Origin: CAZSLC01 sp964607675
Lineage (GTDB): Bacteria; Bacteroidota; Bacteroidia; Bacteroidales; UBA932
Direction: 5' to 3'
Assembly: GCA_964607675.1 (NCBI GenBank)
Contig: CAZSLC010000008.1
Location: 9,745 to 73,744 of the forward strand
DNA: 64,000 nt
This document shows, piece after piece, positions 17,817-27,086 of the stretch (position 1 is its first letter; each line of letters begins with the position of its first letter). Below the pieces are notes generated by a model. The model was not told the origin of the DNA. It saw nothing but the letters and a program-made list of their open reading frames with translations, and did no database searches. The position numbers were made by a program, and so were the translations under genes.

Positions 17817-19512
17817 TACCATATACATATATTTATTGCTAACCATATTGGGATTGGCATTATTGCCGAATCAATCTATTTGTGGACAGAATAAAATTAA
17901 CTCTACTGTAGAGGTTAAAAAAAGTTATGATGCCAAATTGCTTCGCATCTCTAAATCCAAAATTGACACAAAATACGCTGACTCATTACTAAATCTTAAT
18001 CTAAATTTTGATTATCTCTCATTGAATAGACCTTATAAGGATTTGTATGATTTTACCCCAATGAGTTCTATGGACATTAAAAAACAAGGATCATATACCC
18101 CCCCACTTTTTTATGCCAAAGCTGGAATTGGGTTTCAGTTAAATCCTGTTGTTGATCTTTTTTTTAATCCCAATATAGGATCTAAATTTTCGTTGTTATT
18201 ATCGCTAAAGCATGATTCTTTTTGGGGTACAAGACCATTGTCTTCGGGCACTATGGGACATGGTGATGAGATGAATAACGATTTTAATCTAAAATTAGGT
18301 TATGCTTGGGAAAGTGGCCAACTTACTCTCAATGGAGGATATTCGTATGACTATTATTCTTATTTTGCAAATAATAATGGTAAAAAAACGAGAAAATATT
18401 TTAGAGATAGTCTTTCACATGTATACAATGTCGTTAATGCTGATTTCAATATAAAGTCAACAAATTCTTCTGCATCATCGTTTTATTATGATATTACTGC
18501 TCGTTATTTGAGAAGTGCTGATAATGCAAAAATTAAATATTTAACAGATTTTGAAAACACCCCTTCTGTTGTTGAGAACACGATTGAAGCTGATGTAAAA
18601 TTGGGAGGCATAATAAATAAAAGACACAAAATATTTGTAGATGCAAAATCAACAACTTTGATCTATACAGACGCCTTTTCTGCAATGAAAGGGATATTTG
18701 AAATATCTCCAAACTATATATATGATTTTAATAGATTTAAGTTGGTTGCAGGTGTTACTTTTGCAAATTACTACTCATCAGATAAAGAGTCGTATCCAAT
18801 AGATTTGGCATCAGTATATCCGAATATTTCTCTCACTTATGAAACTGTGAAGCAGAGGTTGTGGCTTTTTGCTTCTGTTGATGGTGAAAATAAATTCAAT
18901 TCTTTAAACTCTGTTATGCGTGACAACCATTGGGTGTCACCTATTTATAAGTTGGATCTTCTCAATACGGCAATTCCAATACGTGCTATATTTGGAATTA
19001 ATGGGAGGGTTGGAGGAAAATTTGGATATTCTCTATCAGGTGGATATTATGCCGTTAGGAATCTTCTAACCTTTGTAATTGATCCAGCACTTCCTGTTCA
19101 AGTGACAAAGTATTACAATAGTAGTGTGTTTGGGGTAGATGCAGCACTTAGATGGAAGAGTACAGATTTTGTGTCAAAAATAGAGGCAAAGTACCACCAT
19201 TATGTTGACGGAACTCCATATATGATACCTGAATTTGAAGGGAAATTTTATGCTCAATATAATTATCGTAAGAGGTTTTTTGCAGGGGTAGATTGCTTTT
19301 ATAGAACATCAGTTTTATCGCAATCAAAATTTGGAGAAGATTATTTGATAAATGGTTCTGTAGAGTTAAATTTCACTCTTTCTTATGCCTTTAACTCAAA
19401 TTTATTGTTTTTTTTAGAAGGAAAGAATTTACTTAATCAACGTATTCAATATTATCAAAATTACTTCAATCCAGGAATCAATTTTGGAGTTGGAGTATGC
19501 CTTAAATTCTGA
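17803..19512 (+). CDS. Outer-membrane beta-barrel protein (TonB-receptor-like barrel without plug)
   Basis: 569 residues from the ATG at 17803, which lies inside the end of the TPR gene; a TTG at 17782 is less likely. A signal peptide (residues 1-30) is followed by many alternating aromatic/polar strands and ends in a hydrophobic/aromatic strand (FGVGVCLKF). No TonB plug domain is seen, so this is a receptor-like barrel of unknown ligand. The coupled TPR gene and downstream gyrB are its context. The run of seven C at 18098-18104 is in-frame (P-P codons). Confidence 0.7.
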   Translation: MKRNSTIYIYLLLTILGLALLPNQSICGQNKINSTVEVKKSYDAKLLRISKSKIDTKYADSLLNLNLNFDYLSLNRPYKDLYDFTPMSSMDIKKQGSYTPPLFYAKAGIGFQLNPVVDLFFNPNIGSKFSLLLSLKHDSFWGTRPLSSGTMGHGDEMNNDFNLKLGYAWESGQLTLNGGYSYDYYSYFANNNGKKTRKYFRDSLSHVYNVVNADFNIKSTNSSASSFYYDITARYLRSADNAKIKYLTDFENTPSVVENTIEADVKLGGIINKRHKIFVDAKSTTLIYTDAFSAMKGIFEISPNYIYDFNRFKLVAGVTFANYYSSDKESYPIDLASVYPNISLTYETVKQRLWLFASVDGENKFNSLNSVMRDNHWVSPIYKLDLLNTAIPIRAIFGINGRVGGKFGYSLSGGYYAVRNLLTFVIDPALPVQVTKYYNSSVFGVDAALRWKSTDFVSKIEAKYHHYVDGTPYMIPEFEGKFYAQYNYRKRFFAGVDCFYRTSVLSQSKFGEDYLINGSVELNFTLSYAFNSNLLFFLEGKNLLNQRIQYYQNYFNPGINFGVGVCLKF

Positions 19513-19521
19513 TTTATTTAC

Positions 19522-19529
19522 TATCTTTG
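19522..19529 (+). promoter_or_regulatory. gyrB -7 box (TATCTTTG)
   Basis: TATCTTTG fits TAnnTTTG, just after the barrel-gene stop and 25 bases before the gyrB ATG at 19554. It also rules out starting gyrB at the TTG at 19527. Confidence 0.65.
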
Positions 19530-19553
19530 TTTCTTCATAAATTTAATAGTAAA

Positions 19554-21542
19554 ATGTCAGAAAACGATGTAAAGAACGCAGGTGCTCAATATTCTGCAGA
19601 TAGTATCCAGGTGCTTGAGGGACTTGAGGCGGTCAGAAAAAGGCCCTCTATGTATATAGGAGATATTGGTTCCAGAGGATTGCACCATTTAGTGTATGAG
19701 GTAGTTGACAACTCTATCGATGAGGCGTTGGCTGGGTTTTGTTCGGAGATAAATGTGATTATCAACAAAGATAATTCTATAACTGTTAAGGATAATGGTA
19801 GAGGGATTCCTACTGGTATGCATGAGAAAGAGGGTAGATCTGCTCTTGAGGTTGTATTGACTGTGCTTCACGCAGGTGGAAAGTTTAGCAAAGATAGTTA
19901 TAAGGTTTCCGGTGGCCTTCACGGAGTGGGGGTTTCGTGTGTTAATGCACTTTCTTCCCATTTAACGGCGGAAATCCACAGGGAAGGGAAGATATTTATT
20001 CAAGAATTTTCGAAAGGTGCTCCGTTATACTCTGTAAAGGAGGTAGGAGATGCTTCAGATACTGGCACTATTATCACTTTTAAGCCTGATGTAGAAATAT
20101 TTACTCATTCTATTGTGTATGATTATTCAATTTTAGCAGCCCGTCTAAGAGAGCTTGCTTTCCTAAATAAAGGTATTACACTTACATTGGATGATAAGAG
20201 GGAGGTGGCTTCGATTGATGATGATGCGGAGGATAAACTTATAAATAAATCGGAAATTTTTCATTCGGATTTAGGGCTTCTTGAGTTTGTGGCCTATCTC
20301 GATGGCAATAGAGAAAAATTAACTGATAATCCTATTTATCTCGAAACTGATAAAACTGGCATTCCAATTGAAATAGCAATGCAATACAACACGGGATTTA
20401 GTGAAAATATTCATTCATATGTCAATAATATCAATACTATTGAAGGAGGTACTCATTTAACTGGATTTAAGAGGGGACTCACTTCTACCTTGAAAGCTTA
20501 TGCCGAGAAGAATGGATTCCTTTCAAAATTGAAATTTGATATTGATGCCTCCGATTTTAGGGAGGGTCTTACTGCTGTCATTTCTGTGAAGGTTGCTGAG
20601 CCACAATTTGAAGGTCAGACAAAGACAAAGTTGGGAAATGGTGAAGTGGATGCTGCTGTTTCTCAGGCGACAAAAGGTGCCCTTGACAACTATCTTGAGG
20701 AGAATCCAAAGGACGCAAGGAATATTATTGATAAGGTTATTCTTGCTGCAACTGCCAGACATGCTGCAAGAAAGGCAAGAGATCTTGTTCAACGTAAGAC
20801 GGTGATGTCTGGTGCTGGTCTTCCTGGGAAATTGGCCGATTGTTCAGATAGAGATCCTGCTAAATGTGAATTGTTCCTTGTTGAGGGTGATTCAGCAGGA
20901 GGAACTGCTAAAACAGGGAGGGATAGAACTTTCCAAGCCATTTTGCCGTTGAGGGGTAAAATCTTGAATGTTGAGAAAGCAATGGAGCACAAGGTGCTTG
21001 AGAGTGAACAAATAAGAAATATATATACTGCTCTTGGTGTGACCATCGGGACGGAAGAGGATAGCAAAGCTCTGAATCTTTCAAAATTGAGATATCATAA
21101 GGTGATAATAATGACAGATGCCGATGTCGATGGAAGTCACATTGCTACTTTGATTCTAACATTTTTCTTTAGGCATATGCCTGATATGATTAAAAATGGA
21201 TATGTCTATATAGCTGCCCCTCCATTGTATAGAGTTAGTAAGAAAGGGGGGAGAAATGAGATCTATTGTTGGACCGATGAGGAGAGGCAGGCTGCAATTG
21301 ATGAGTTGGGAAAGGGGAATGAGAAGGGGCTTGAGGTGCAAAGATACAAAGGTCTCGGAGAGATGAATTCTGTTCAATTGAAGGATACGACAATGGACCC
21401 TGCAACAAGAATGTTAAAACAAGTTACAATAGAAAATGCGGCAGAGGCAGATAGAATATTTTCAATGTTGATGGGTGACGATGTGCCTCCAAGGAGAGAA
21501 TTTATTGAGGCAAATGCCAAATATGCGAAAATTGATGCTTAA
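19554..21542 (+). CDS. gyrB: DNA gyrase subunit B
   Basis: 662 residues from the ATG at 19554, the normal start of the family (SADSIQVLEGLEAVRKRPSMYIG). The GHKL ATPase has NSIDEA and DNGRGIP, the transducer domain follows, and the TOPRIM domain has EGDSAGG and DADVDGSHI; the C-terminal ends in MGDDVPPRREFIE. It forms the ATP-driven gyrase with GyrA. I call GyrB rather than ParE from the overall pattern, with high confidence. gyrA is not in the window. Confidence 0.97.
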   Translation: MSENDVKNAGAQYSADSIQVLEGLEAVRKRPSMYIGDIGSRGLHHLVYEVVDNSIDEALAGFCSEINVIINKDNSITVKDNGRGIPTGMHEKEGRSALEVVLTVLHAGGKFSKDSYKVSGGLHGVGVSCVNALSSHLTAEIHREGKIFIQEFSKGAPLYSVKEVGDASDTGTIITFKPDVEIFTHSIVYDYSILAARLRELAFLNKGITLTLDDKREVASIDDDAEDKLINKSEIFHSDLGLLEFVAYLDGNREKLTDNPIYLETDKTGIPIEIAMQYNTGFSENIHSYVNNINTIEGGTHLTGFKRGLTSTLKAYAEKNGFLSKLKFDIDASDFREGLTAVISVKVAEPQFEGQTKTKLGNGEVDAAVSQATKGALDNYLEENPKDARNIIDKVILAATARHAARKARDLVQRKTVMSGAGLPGKLADCSDRDPAKCELFLVEGDSAGGTAKTGRDRTFQAILPLRGKILNVEKAMEHKVLESEQIRNIYTALGVTIGTEEDSKALNLSKLRYHKVIIMTDADVDGSHIATLILTFFFRHMPDMIKNGYVYIAAPPLYRVSKKGGRNEIYCWTDEERQAAIDELGKGNEKGLEVQRYKGLGEMNSVQLKDTTMDPATRMLKQVTIENAAEADRIFSMLMGDDVPPRREFIEANAKYAKIDA

Positions 21543-21566
21543 TTAAGAACAATAATTATATATGTA

Positions 21567-22826
21567 ATGGATATTTTTGACAGAATTATTAACGATGAAG
21601 GTGGTCCTTTAGGACGTTACAGAGAAAAAGCACACGGATATTTTACCTTTCCCAAATTGGAGGGTGAGATCAAACCAAAAATGATTTTTAATGGTAAAGA
21701 GGTTCTTTGCTGGAGTTTAAATAACTATTTGGGTCTGGCTAATCATCCAGAAATTAGAAAAATAGATGGGGAGGCTGCTGCACGTTGGGGACTTGCATAT
21801 CCTATGGGATCAAGAATGATGTCAGGGCAGACATCACTTCACGAAAAGTTGGAGAGAGAGTTGGCAGATTTTGAAAAAAAGGAGGATGCATATTTATTTA
21901 ACTTTGGTTATCAAGGTATTATTTCTACTATTGACGCACTGCTTACACGTCATGATGTAATTGTATATGACTCAGAGGCTCATGCCTGTCTAATAGATGG
22001 GTGCCGCCTTCACATGGGGAAAAGGATGGTCTATCCTCACAATGATATCGAAAAATGTGAGAAAACGCTTCAGAGGGCTACTAAACTTTGTGAACAAACA
22101 GGTGGAGGTATTTTATTAATTACTGAGGGTGTCTATGGCATGACAGGTGCACTTGGTATCTTAGATAAGATTGCAGCACTCAAAAAGAAATATAAATTTA
22201 GAATTTTGATTGACGATGCACATGGGTTTGGAGTGATGGGACCAAATGGGAGGGGAACTTCTGAACATTTTGGTGTAATGGATGAGATAGATCTCTATAT
22301 TGGTGCATATGCAAAATCAATGGCTATTATAGGGGGATTTGTTGCTGGCCCGAGATCCATTATCAATTATTTAAGATACAATCTTCGTTCCCAGATTTAT
22401 GCAAAATCTTTACCTATGCCGATAGTTGAGGGATGCCTAAAAAGATTGGAAATTATTAGAAGTGAGGAGGGTGACAAATTGAGGGAGAAATTATGGATCA
22501 TTACAAGAGCCCTGCAAGATGGCTTGAGAAAAAGAGGTTTTGATATAGGCCCAGCAGAGGCTTGTGTAACCCCAGTATTTATAAAGGGATCAGTGCCACA
22601 AGCAACTAATATTTTAGTTGATTTGAGAGAGAATTATAGAATTTTTTGCTCTGTAGTGGTCTATCCTGTAGTTCCTAAAGGGGTGATAATGTTTAGAATT
22701 ATCCCAACAGCTGCACACTCTTTAGATGATGTAGAATATACTCTTGATGCATTTGCAGATGTGAGAAGTAAGCTTGATTCAGGTTTTTATGATACTGAAG
22801 AGATGCAGAATGTTTCCATTGAATGA
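21567..22826 (+). CDS. PLP-dependent acyltransferase of the alpha-oxoamine synthase family, probable serine palmitoyltransferase
   Basis: 419 residues, fold type I. The pyridine-binding acid is D216 in IDDAHG, the Schiff-base lysine is K250 (AYAKSMA), and the N-terminal NNYLGLANHPE and YPMGSRMMSGQT motifs mark the family that joins acyl-CoA to an amino acid (KBL, AONS, SPT). The overall sequence looks closest, from memory, to Bacteroidota serine palmitoyltransferase, which makes 3-ketodihydrosphingosine. The partner gene is an SDR overlapping by 4 bases or less, which would suit the next reduction. 2-amino-3-ketobutyrate CoA ligase is the alternative. Confidence 0.75.
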   Translation: MDIFDRIINDEGGPLGRYREKAHGYFTFPKLEGEIKPKMIFNGKEVLCWSLNNYLGLANHPEIRKIDGEAAARWGLAYPMGSRMMSGQTSLHEKLERELADFEKKEDAYLFNFGYQGIISTIDALLTRHDVIVYDSEAHACLIDGCRLHMGKRMVYPHNDIEKCEKTLQRATKLCEQTGGGILLITEGVYGMTGALGILDKIAALKKKYKFRILIDDAHGFGVMGPNGRGTSEHFGVMDEIDLYIGAYAKSMAIIGGFVAGPRSIINYLRYNLRSQIYAKSLPMPIVEGCLKRLEIIRSEEGDKLREKLWIITRALQDGLRKRGFDIGPAEACVTPVFIKGSVPQATNILVDLRENYRIFCSVVVYPVVPKGVIMFRIIPTAAHSLDDVEYTLDAFADVRSKLDSGFYDTEEMQNVSIE

Positions 22827-23647
22827 TGAATTTCTTTAAAAATAAAGTCGTTGTTTTAACTGGAGCAAGTTCCGGTATTGGATTAGCTTCTGCACGCAGG
22901 TTTGCCAATGCAGGGGCTAATTTAGTTATTGCAGCGCGCTCTAAGGATAAATTAGAGGCATTAAAGATAGAATTGTCCCCTTATTCAAATATTGTTGTTG
23001 TACCGACCGATGTTTCAATTGAGGATGATTGTAAACGGTTGATTAAAACCGCTGTGGGTGCATTTGGCACAATTGATATTTTGGTCAATAATGCAGGGGT
23101 GTCAATGAGGGCCATGCTTAAGGATTTGGACCTTTCGGTTATAAAAAGGTCGATGGATGTCAATTTTTGGGGCACTGTCTATTGTACAAAATATGCTTTA
23201 CCGTATTTATTGAAATCAAAAGGTTCTGTAGTAGGAGTTGTATCGGTTGCTGGTTTTAAGGGGTTGCCTGCAAGAACAGGATATTCTTCTTCGAAATTTG
23301 CCATTTGTGGCTTCCTTGATGCCTTGCGTGTTGAGCATTTATATGATGGTCTTCATGTGTTAATTTTTGCTCCAGGCTTTACAGCATCAAATATAAGGTC
23401 CACAGCTATGACTGCTGATGGCTCTCCCCAAGGTAGTTCTCCAAGGGATGAGAAAAAGATGATGACAGCCGATAGATGTGCTTGGTTTTTATTGAATGGA
23501 ATTAAGAGGAGAAAGTCAAAGGTTGTTCTTACCCTTGTTGGAAGGACTACTGTTTTTTTGAATAAATTCTTCCCATCGCTTCTTGATAAGTTAGAATATA
23601 TGTATATGGCAAAAGAACCAAACTCCCCCTTTAAAACAAATCAATAG
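22823..23647 (+). CDS. Short-chain dehydrogenase/reductase, possible 3-ketodihydrosphingosine reductase
   Basis: 274 residues (273 if the ATG at 22826 is used). It has the classical SDR motifs TGASSGIG (13-20), NNAG and Y154-x3-K158 (YSSSK). The C-terminal tail (VVLTLVGRTTVFLNKFFP) is hydrophobic and may associate with the membrane, similar to DHRS7-like enzymes. Overlap with the acyltransferase stop suggests translational coupling and a consecutive reaction: reduction of the 3-keto product. The substrate is inferred from context only. Its 3' end overlaps the convergent esterase by 7 bases. Confidence 0.8.
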   Translation: MMNFFKNKVVVLTGASSGIGLASARRFANAGANLVIAARSKDKLEALKIELSPYSNIVVVPTDVSIEDDCKRLIKTAVGAFGTIDILVNNAGVSMRAMLKDLDLSVIKRSMDVNFWGTVYCTKYALPYLLKSKGSVVGVVSVAGFKGLPARTGYSSSKFAICGFLDALRVEHLYDGLHVLIFAPGFTASNIRSTAMTADGSPQGSSPRDEKKMMTADRCAWFLLNGIKRRKSKVVLTLVGRTTVFLNKFFPSLLDKLEYMYMAKEPNSPFKTNQ

Positions 23648-24465
23648 CCAATATTTTCTCCATTAAGAATCGACTTAAACAGTGTTAAGTGCATTTCGAG
23701 GGCGAAACCCCAATATTTCCATGAGTGTTTTCCTTTGCTTAGCATCAAAAAATGTGGGATGTTTTCGTCTTTGCACTTTTCTGAAAATTCAGTTGTGCAT
23801 ATTGCATATACGTCATCGTATCCACAAGTGATAACCAATGGTTTTTCTTGATATTTACTATACTTGCTTTTATAGCTATTAAGCCTGTTCACAGCAGATT
23901 CTTCATCGTATCTCTTATTGGTTGAAGAATACTCCCCCAAAACTAAAGAGAGGTGCTTCTCTTTAAGCGATGTGTGTCGGAGGTTGAGCACCCCACTCAT
24001 GCTACCTGCTGATCTAAACCATTCTGGATGATCAAGAAAGAGATTAATGGCACCATGACCTCCCATACTTAGACCAGTAATGAAAGTATAATCTTCGATT
24101 AGTCCATACCTTTTAACCATTTCTGGATATAATTCCTCCTCAAAGAACCCTCTCCATTGCATTTTGTTTGGATCTATATTGTTTAAGTACCAACCATTGT
24201 AAAACCCGTCAGGACAAATGATTCTGAATCCAAATTTATTGCTAATTTGTTGAATGTCATATTTGTTGTTCCAATCCTTGAAACTTCCGCTCCATCCATG
24301 TAGAAGAAATAAAGTTGGTATTTGCTTTGAGGAGCACTCTTTTGGTGTGAATACTAATATTGAATCATTACATTTCAAGTTATAGGATTTCATTACTATC
24401 AACTCCTGAGCATGGATTGAGACTGATAGCAATAGTGTTAAGGTAATAATAATTGATTTTCTCAT
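23641..24465 (-). CDS. Secreted esterase (esterase D / alpha-beta hydrolase fold)
   Basis: 274 residues. The signal peptide is MRKSIIITLTLLLSVSIHAQ. The nucleophile motif is GLSMGG, the oxyanion region is LLHGWSGS, and a C-terminal H (KGKHSWKYW) with an upstream Asp (CGYDD) complete the likely triad. Esterase D-like proteins hydrolyse acetyl or other esters; in Bacteroidota many act on xylan or other polysaccharide side chains. The substrate is unknown. It is divergent from the HD gene. Confidence 0.85.
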   Translation of the reverse strand: MRKSIIITLTLLLSVSIHAQELIVMKSYNLKCNDSILVFTPKECSSKQIPTLFLLHGWSGSFKDWNNKYDIQQISNKFGFRIICPDGFYNGWYLNNIDPNKMQWRGFFEEELYPEMVKRYGLIEDYTFITGLSMGGHGAINLFLDHPEWFRSAGSMSGVLNLRHTSLKEKHLSLVLGEYSSTNKRYDEESAVNRLNSYKSKYSKYQEKPLVITCGYDDVYAICTTEFSEKCKDENIPHFLMLSKGKHSWKYWGFALEMHLTLFKSILNGENIGY

Positions 24466-24508
24466 TTTAATTGTTTTTGTATAACTTTACAAAATTAGAA
24501 ATTTTGTT

Positions 24509-26536
24509 ATGGAAAGGATAAACAAATTAAAAAATCCACGTATTTATATTTATGCAGTTGTTGTATTGTTTGTGACCGTTTTATTTTTCCCAAATGAAGG
24601 TAGATTTAAATATAAATACAAAAAAGGTGAACCATGGATGTATGAGACTCTGTTTGCCCAATTCGATTTTCCAATTTTAAAAACCAATGACGAACTGATG
24701 CTCGAAAAAGAGAAAAAGGCGTCAGAGATAATTCCATATTATATATATAATCAATCTACTAAATTTGAACAGATTGAGAAGTTCAGAAAGTATCAATTGA
24801 CGACATTGCAGCCATCTGTTGTTAAAAATATGATATTTACATTGGAAGAATTGTATGACAAGGGGATTGTTTCTTCGTATTATGACAATGCAAGAGATAT
24901 AGATCAAGTAATCCTTGTACAAAAAGACAAAAGGGCGGAGTCAGTGCCAATTACAGAAGTTTATGATCTTTCTAAAGCTGAAGAATACCTTAAAATACAA
25001 TTAGAGAGAGATCTTCCTAACCACAATATAGATTCAATTGTTAAACTTAGTAACCTTTACTCATATCTTGTTCCAAATCTTATTTTAGATGCAAAAACAA
25101 CAGAATTGTTTCACAAGGAGGCTATTGATTATATTTCTCCCACAAAGGGGATTGTCTATTCTGGACAACTAATAGCCTCAGAAGGGGAAATAATCACGTC
25201 AGATATTAAGCAAATGCTTGATTCCTACAAAGCTGAGTTTCAATCTTCGCTTGGATATTCTGGCTCGTATTTCAAGGTTTTGAGCGGACACATATTATTT
25301 GCATTTGGGGTGATGTTTTTACTTCTCTCAGTAATTTACTTTGTAGATATTAGTATTTTCTCGCATAGAAATAAATATTCCTTTATTCTAATTATCTATC
25401 TTCTTGTTATTGTTGCAACAGTGGTAGTAAGGAATGTTAACCCATCGCTTTTATATATAGTGCCTTACGCAGTTTTTGCCATTTATTTGCTTGCTTTTTT
25501 TAAACAATCTCTTGCTTTCCCCCTATACATTGTGATGCTAACTCCTCTATTGCTTTTGACGCAAAATGGTGTAGAACTCTTCTCAATCAATCTCTTAGCT
25601 GGTGTCGTGGCGATGATTTCATTTCATTATTTAAATAGAGGATGGTTACAATTTTTAAATGCACTTTTTATATTCATTGCTTTATTGATGATTTATTTTG
25701 CTTTTAGACTAATTTCTGAGGATTCATTTAACTCTGACAATGTCAATCACCTTATTTTTATAGGGTGCAACGCTCTGTTTGTAGTAGGTGCGTATCCTCT
25801 TGTTTTCCTATTTGAAAAAATATTTTCTTTGGTGTCAAGTGCAAGACTTTATGATTTGTCAGATACAAGCAACCGATTATTAGAGGAGTTATCATATGGG
25901 GCACCTGGTACATTTCAACATTCTCTTCAAGTATCCAATTTGGCAACAGCGGCAGCCAAAGAGATTGGTGGTAACGTACTTCTTGTTAGAGTAGGTGCAT
26001 TATATCACGACATAGGGAAACTTAATAACCCGCAGTGTTTTATAGAAAACCAACCTTCAGGAGTAAATTATCATAAAGACTTATCACCAATAGATAGTGC
26101 TACACAGATTATTCGACACGTAGATGATGGTTTAGAATTGGCTAAAAAACATAGATTGCCAGACGTTGTTACAGATTTTATTGCTACTCACCATGCTAAA
26201 ACGGTTACGGCTTATTTTTACAGAAAGTATTGTGATGAAGGAGGGGACCCAAATAATGTTGGACCTTTTACTTATCATGGGAAATTGCCTCAAAGCAAAG
26301 AGCATGTAATAGTTTTAATGGCAGATGCAGTTGAAGCAGCATCGAGAACACTCAAAGAATATACTCAGGAGAGCATATCTTCACTTGTAGAGTCGATAAT
26401 TTCTAGTAAGTTGTCTGACTCTCAACTTGCCCAAGCAGATATTTCAATCAAGGAGATTAACATTATCAAGGCTATATTTAAGAGATATATTCAACAAGTA
26501 TATCACCAAAGAATTGTATATCCTAAGTCTGAATAA
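24509..26536 (+). CDS. Membrane HD-domain phosphohydrolase, PgpH type (7TMR-HDED/HD)
   Basis: 675 residues. There is one N-terminal membrane helix (11-27), an extracytoplasmic 7TMR-HDED region (about 40-250), seven closely spaced helices (about 255-445) and a cytoplasmic HD domain with H471, H500-D501 (YHDIGK) and a second HH pair. This architecture is that of PgpH, a cyclic-di-AMP phosphodiesterase in Gram-positive bacteria. Use of the same substrate here is an inference; Bacteroidota commonly make c-di-AMP. A weaker -7-like TAACTTTA is at 24482-24489. Confidence 0.88.
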   Translation: MERINKLKNPRIYIYAVVVLFVTVLFFPNEGRFKYKYKKGEPWMYETLFAQFDFPILKTNDELMLEKEKKASEIIPYYIYNQSTKFEQIEKFRKYQLTTLQPSVVKNMIFTLEELYDKGIVSSYYDNARDIDQVILVQKDKRAESVPITEVYDLSKAEEYLKIQLERDLPNHNIDSIVKLSNLYSYLVPNLILDAKTTELFHKEAIDYISPTKGIVYSGQLIASEGEIITSDIKQMLDSYKAEFQSSLGYSGSYFKVLSGHILFAFGVMFLLLSVIYFVDISIFSHRNKYSFILIIYLLVIVATVVVRNVNPSLLYIVPYAVFAIYLLAFFKQSLAFPLYIVMLTPLLLLTQNGVELFSINLLAGVVAMISFHYLNRGWLQFLNALFIFIALLMIYFAFRLISEDSFNSDNVNHLIFIGCNALFVVGAYPLVFLFEKIFSLVSSARLYDLSDTSNRLLEELSYGAPGTFQHSLQVSNLATAAAKEIGGNVLLVRVGALYHDIGKLNNPQCFIENQPSGVNYHKDLSPIDSATQIIRHVDDGLELAKKHRLPDVVTDFIATHHAKTVTAYFYRKYCDEGGDPNNVGPFTYHGKLPQSKEHVIVLMADAVEAASRTLKEYTQESISSLVESIISSKLSDSQLAQADISIKEINIIKAIFKRYIQQVYHQRIVYPKSE

Positions 26537-26546
26537 TATTTTTTTG

Positions 26547-26554
26547 TATATTTG
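26547..26554 (+). promoter_or_regulatory. tmRNA -7 box (TATATTTG)
   Basis: TATATTTG fits TAnnTTTG, ending 10 bases before the tmRNA 5' end. Confidence 0.7.
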
Positions 26555-26564
26555 CAACAATTTT

Positions 26565-26956
26565 GGGGATGTTTTGGTTTTGACAGCACAAGACATCGGG
26601 AAGTAAGCATATCGAGCGTTGGATATTTGCTCGTAAATATCAATGTCTAAGCCTTAACTGGCAACAATAATTATGCACTCGCTGCGTAGTAAGCCAAGCT
26701 TGCTGCCTTAATTGCATCGCCAAGGGCGATAGCAACGAGTATCCCGTCAAATTTTCAGTTAACTATATTTGACATATGGGGTATCATTCAAGTTGACTGC
26801 GAGTATTGACTCCTTTAATGTACTCTAAGATTTAAAGGATAAGGGTGCGGTAACTTGTTCATTAGCAGCTTCACCTCGAAAATAATTAATGAAATAAATA
26901 TGTAGAAAGCTTTCAGGTGCTGTGTTTGGACGGCGGTTCGAGTCCGCCCATCTCCA
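26565..26956 (+). ncRNA. ssrA: Transfer-messenger RNA (tmRNA)
   Basis: The tRNA-like ends GGGGATG (26565-26571) and CATCTCC (26949-26955) pair, and a T-arm with GGTTCGAGTCC is present. The tag frame runs 26660-26689 and encodes GNNNYALAA followed by TAG, ending in the usual YALAA degradation signal. It rescues stalled ribosomes with SmpB. Only the discriminator A is encoded at the 3' end; CCA is added later. It fills most of the 550-base gap between the HD gene and ugd. Confidence 0.95.
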
Positions 26957-26974
26957 CATTGATGTTAAGTATAA

Positions 26975-27005
26975 TGCAAGAGTTTGATATTCTTACATTT
27001 TTTTT
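26975..27005 (+). terminator. Probable tmRNA terminator
   Basis: A 7-bp stem with one mismatch (TGCAAGA at 26975-26981 with TCTTACA at 26991-26997) is followed by a run of eight T. Confidence 0.55.
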
Positions 27006-27058
27006 GTTTACAGGTATAAATGTTTTTAAATATGAGCATATTGTAACATAAATTATAT

Positions 27059-27066
27059 TAACTTTG
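27059..27066 (+). promoter_or_regulatory. ugd / plus-strand polysaccharide operon -7 box (TAACTTTG)
   Basis: TAACTTTG fits TAnnTTTG, 20 bases upstream of the ugd ATG. It is the likely promoter for ugd, the UDP-xylose synthase and the receiver-kinase gene. The rest of 26957-27086 shows nothing else beyond the terminator. Confidence 0.6.
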
Positions 27067-27086
27067 AATGACGAATTATATCTATT

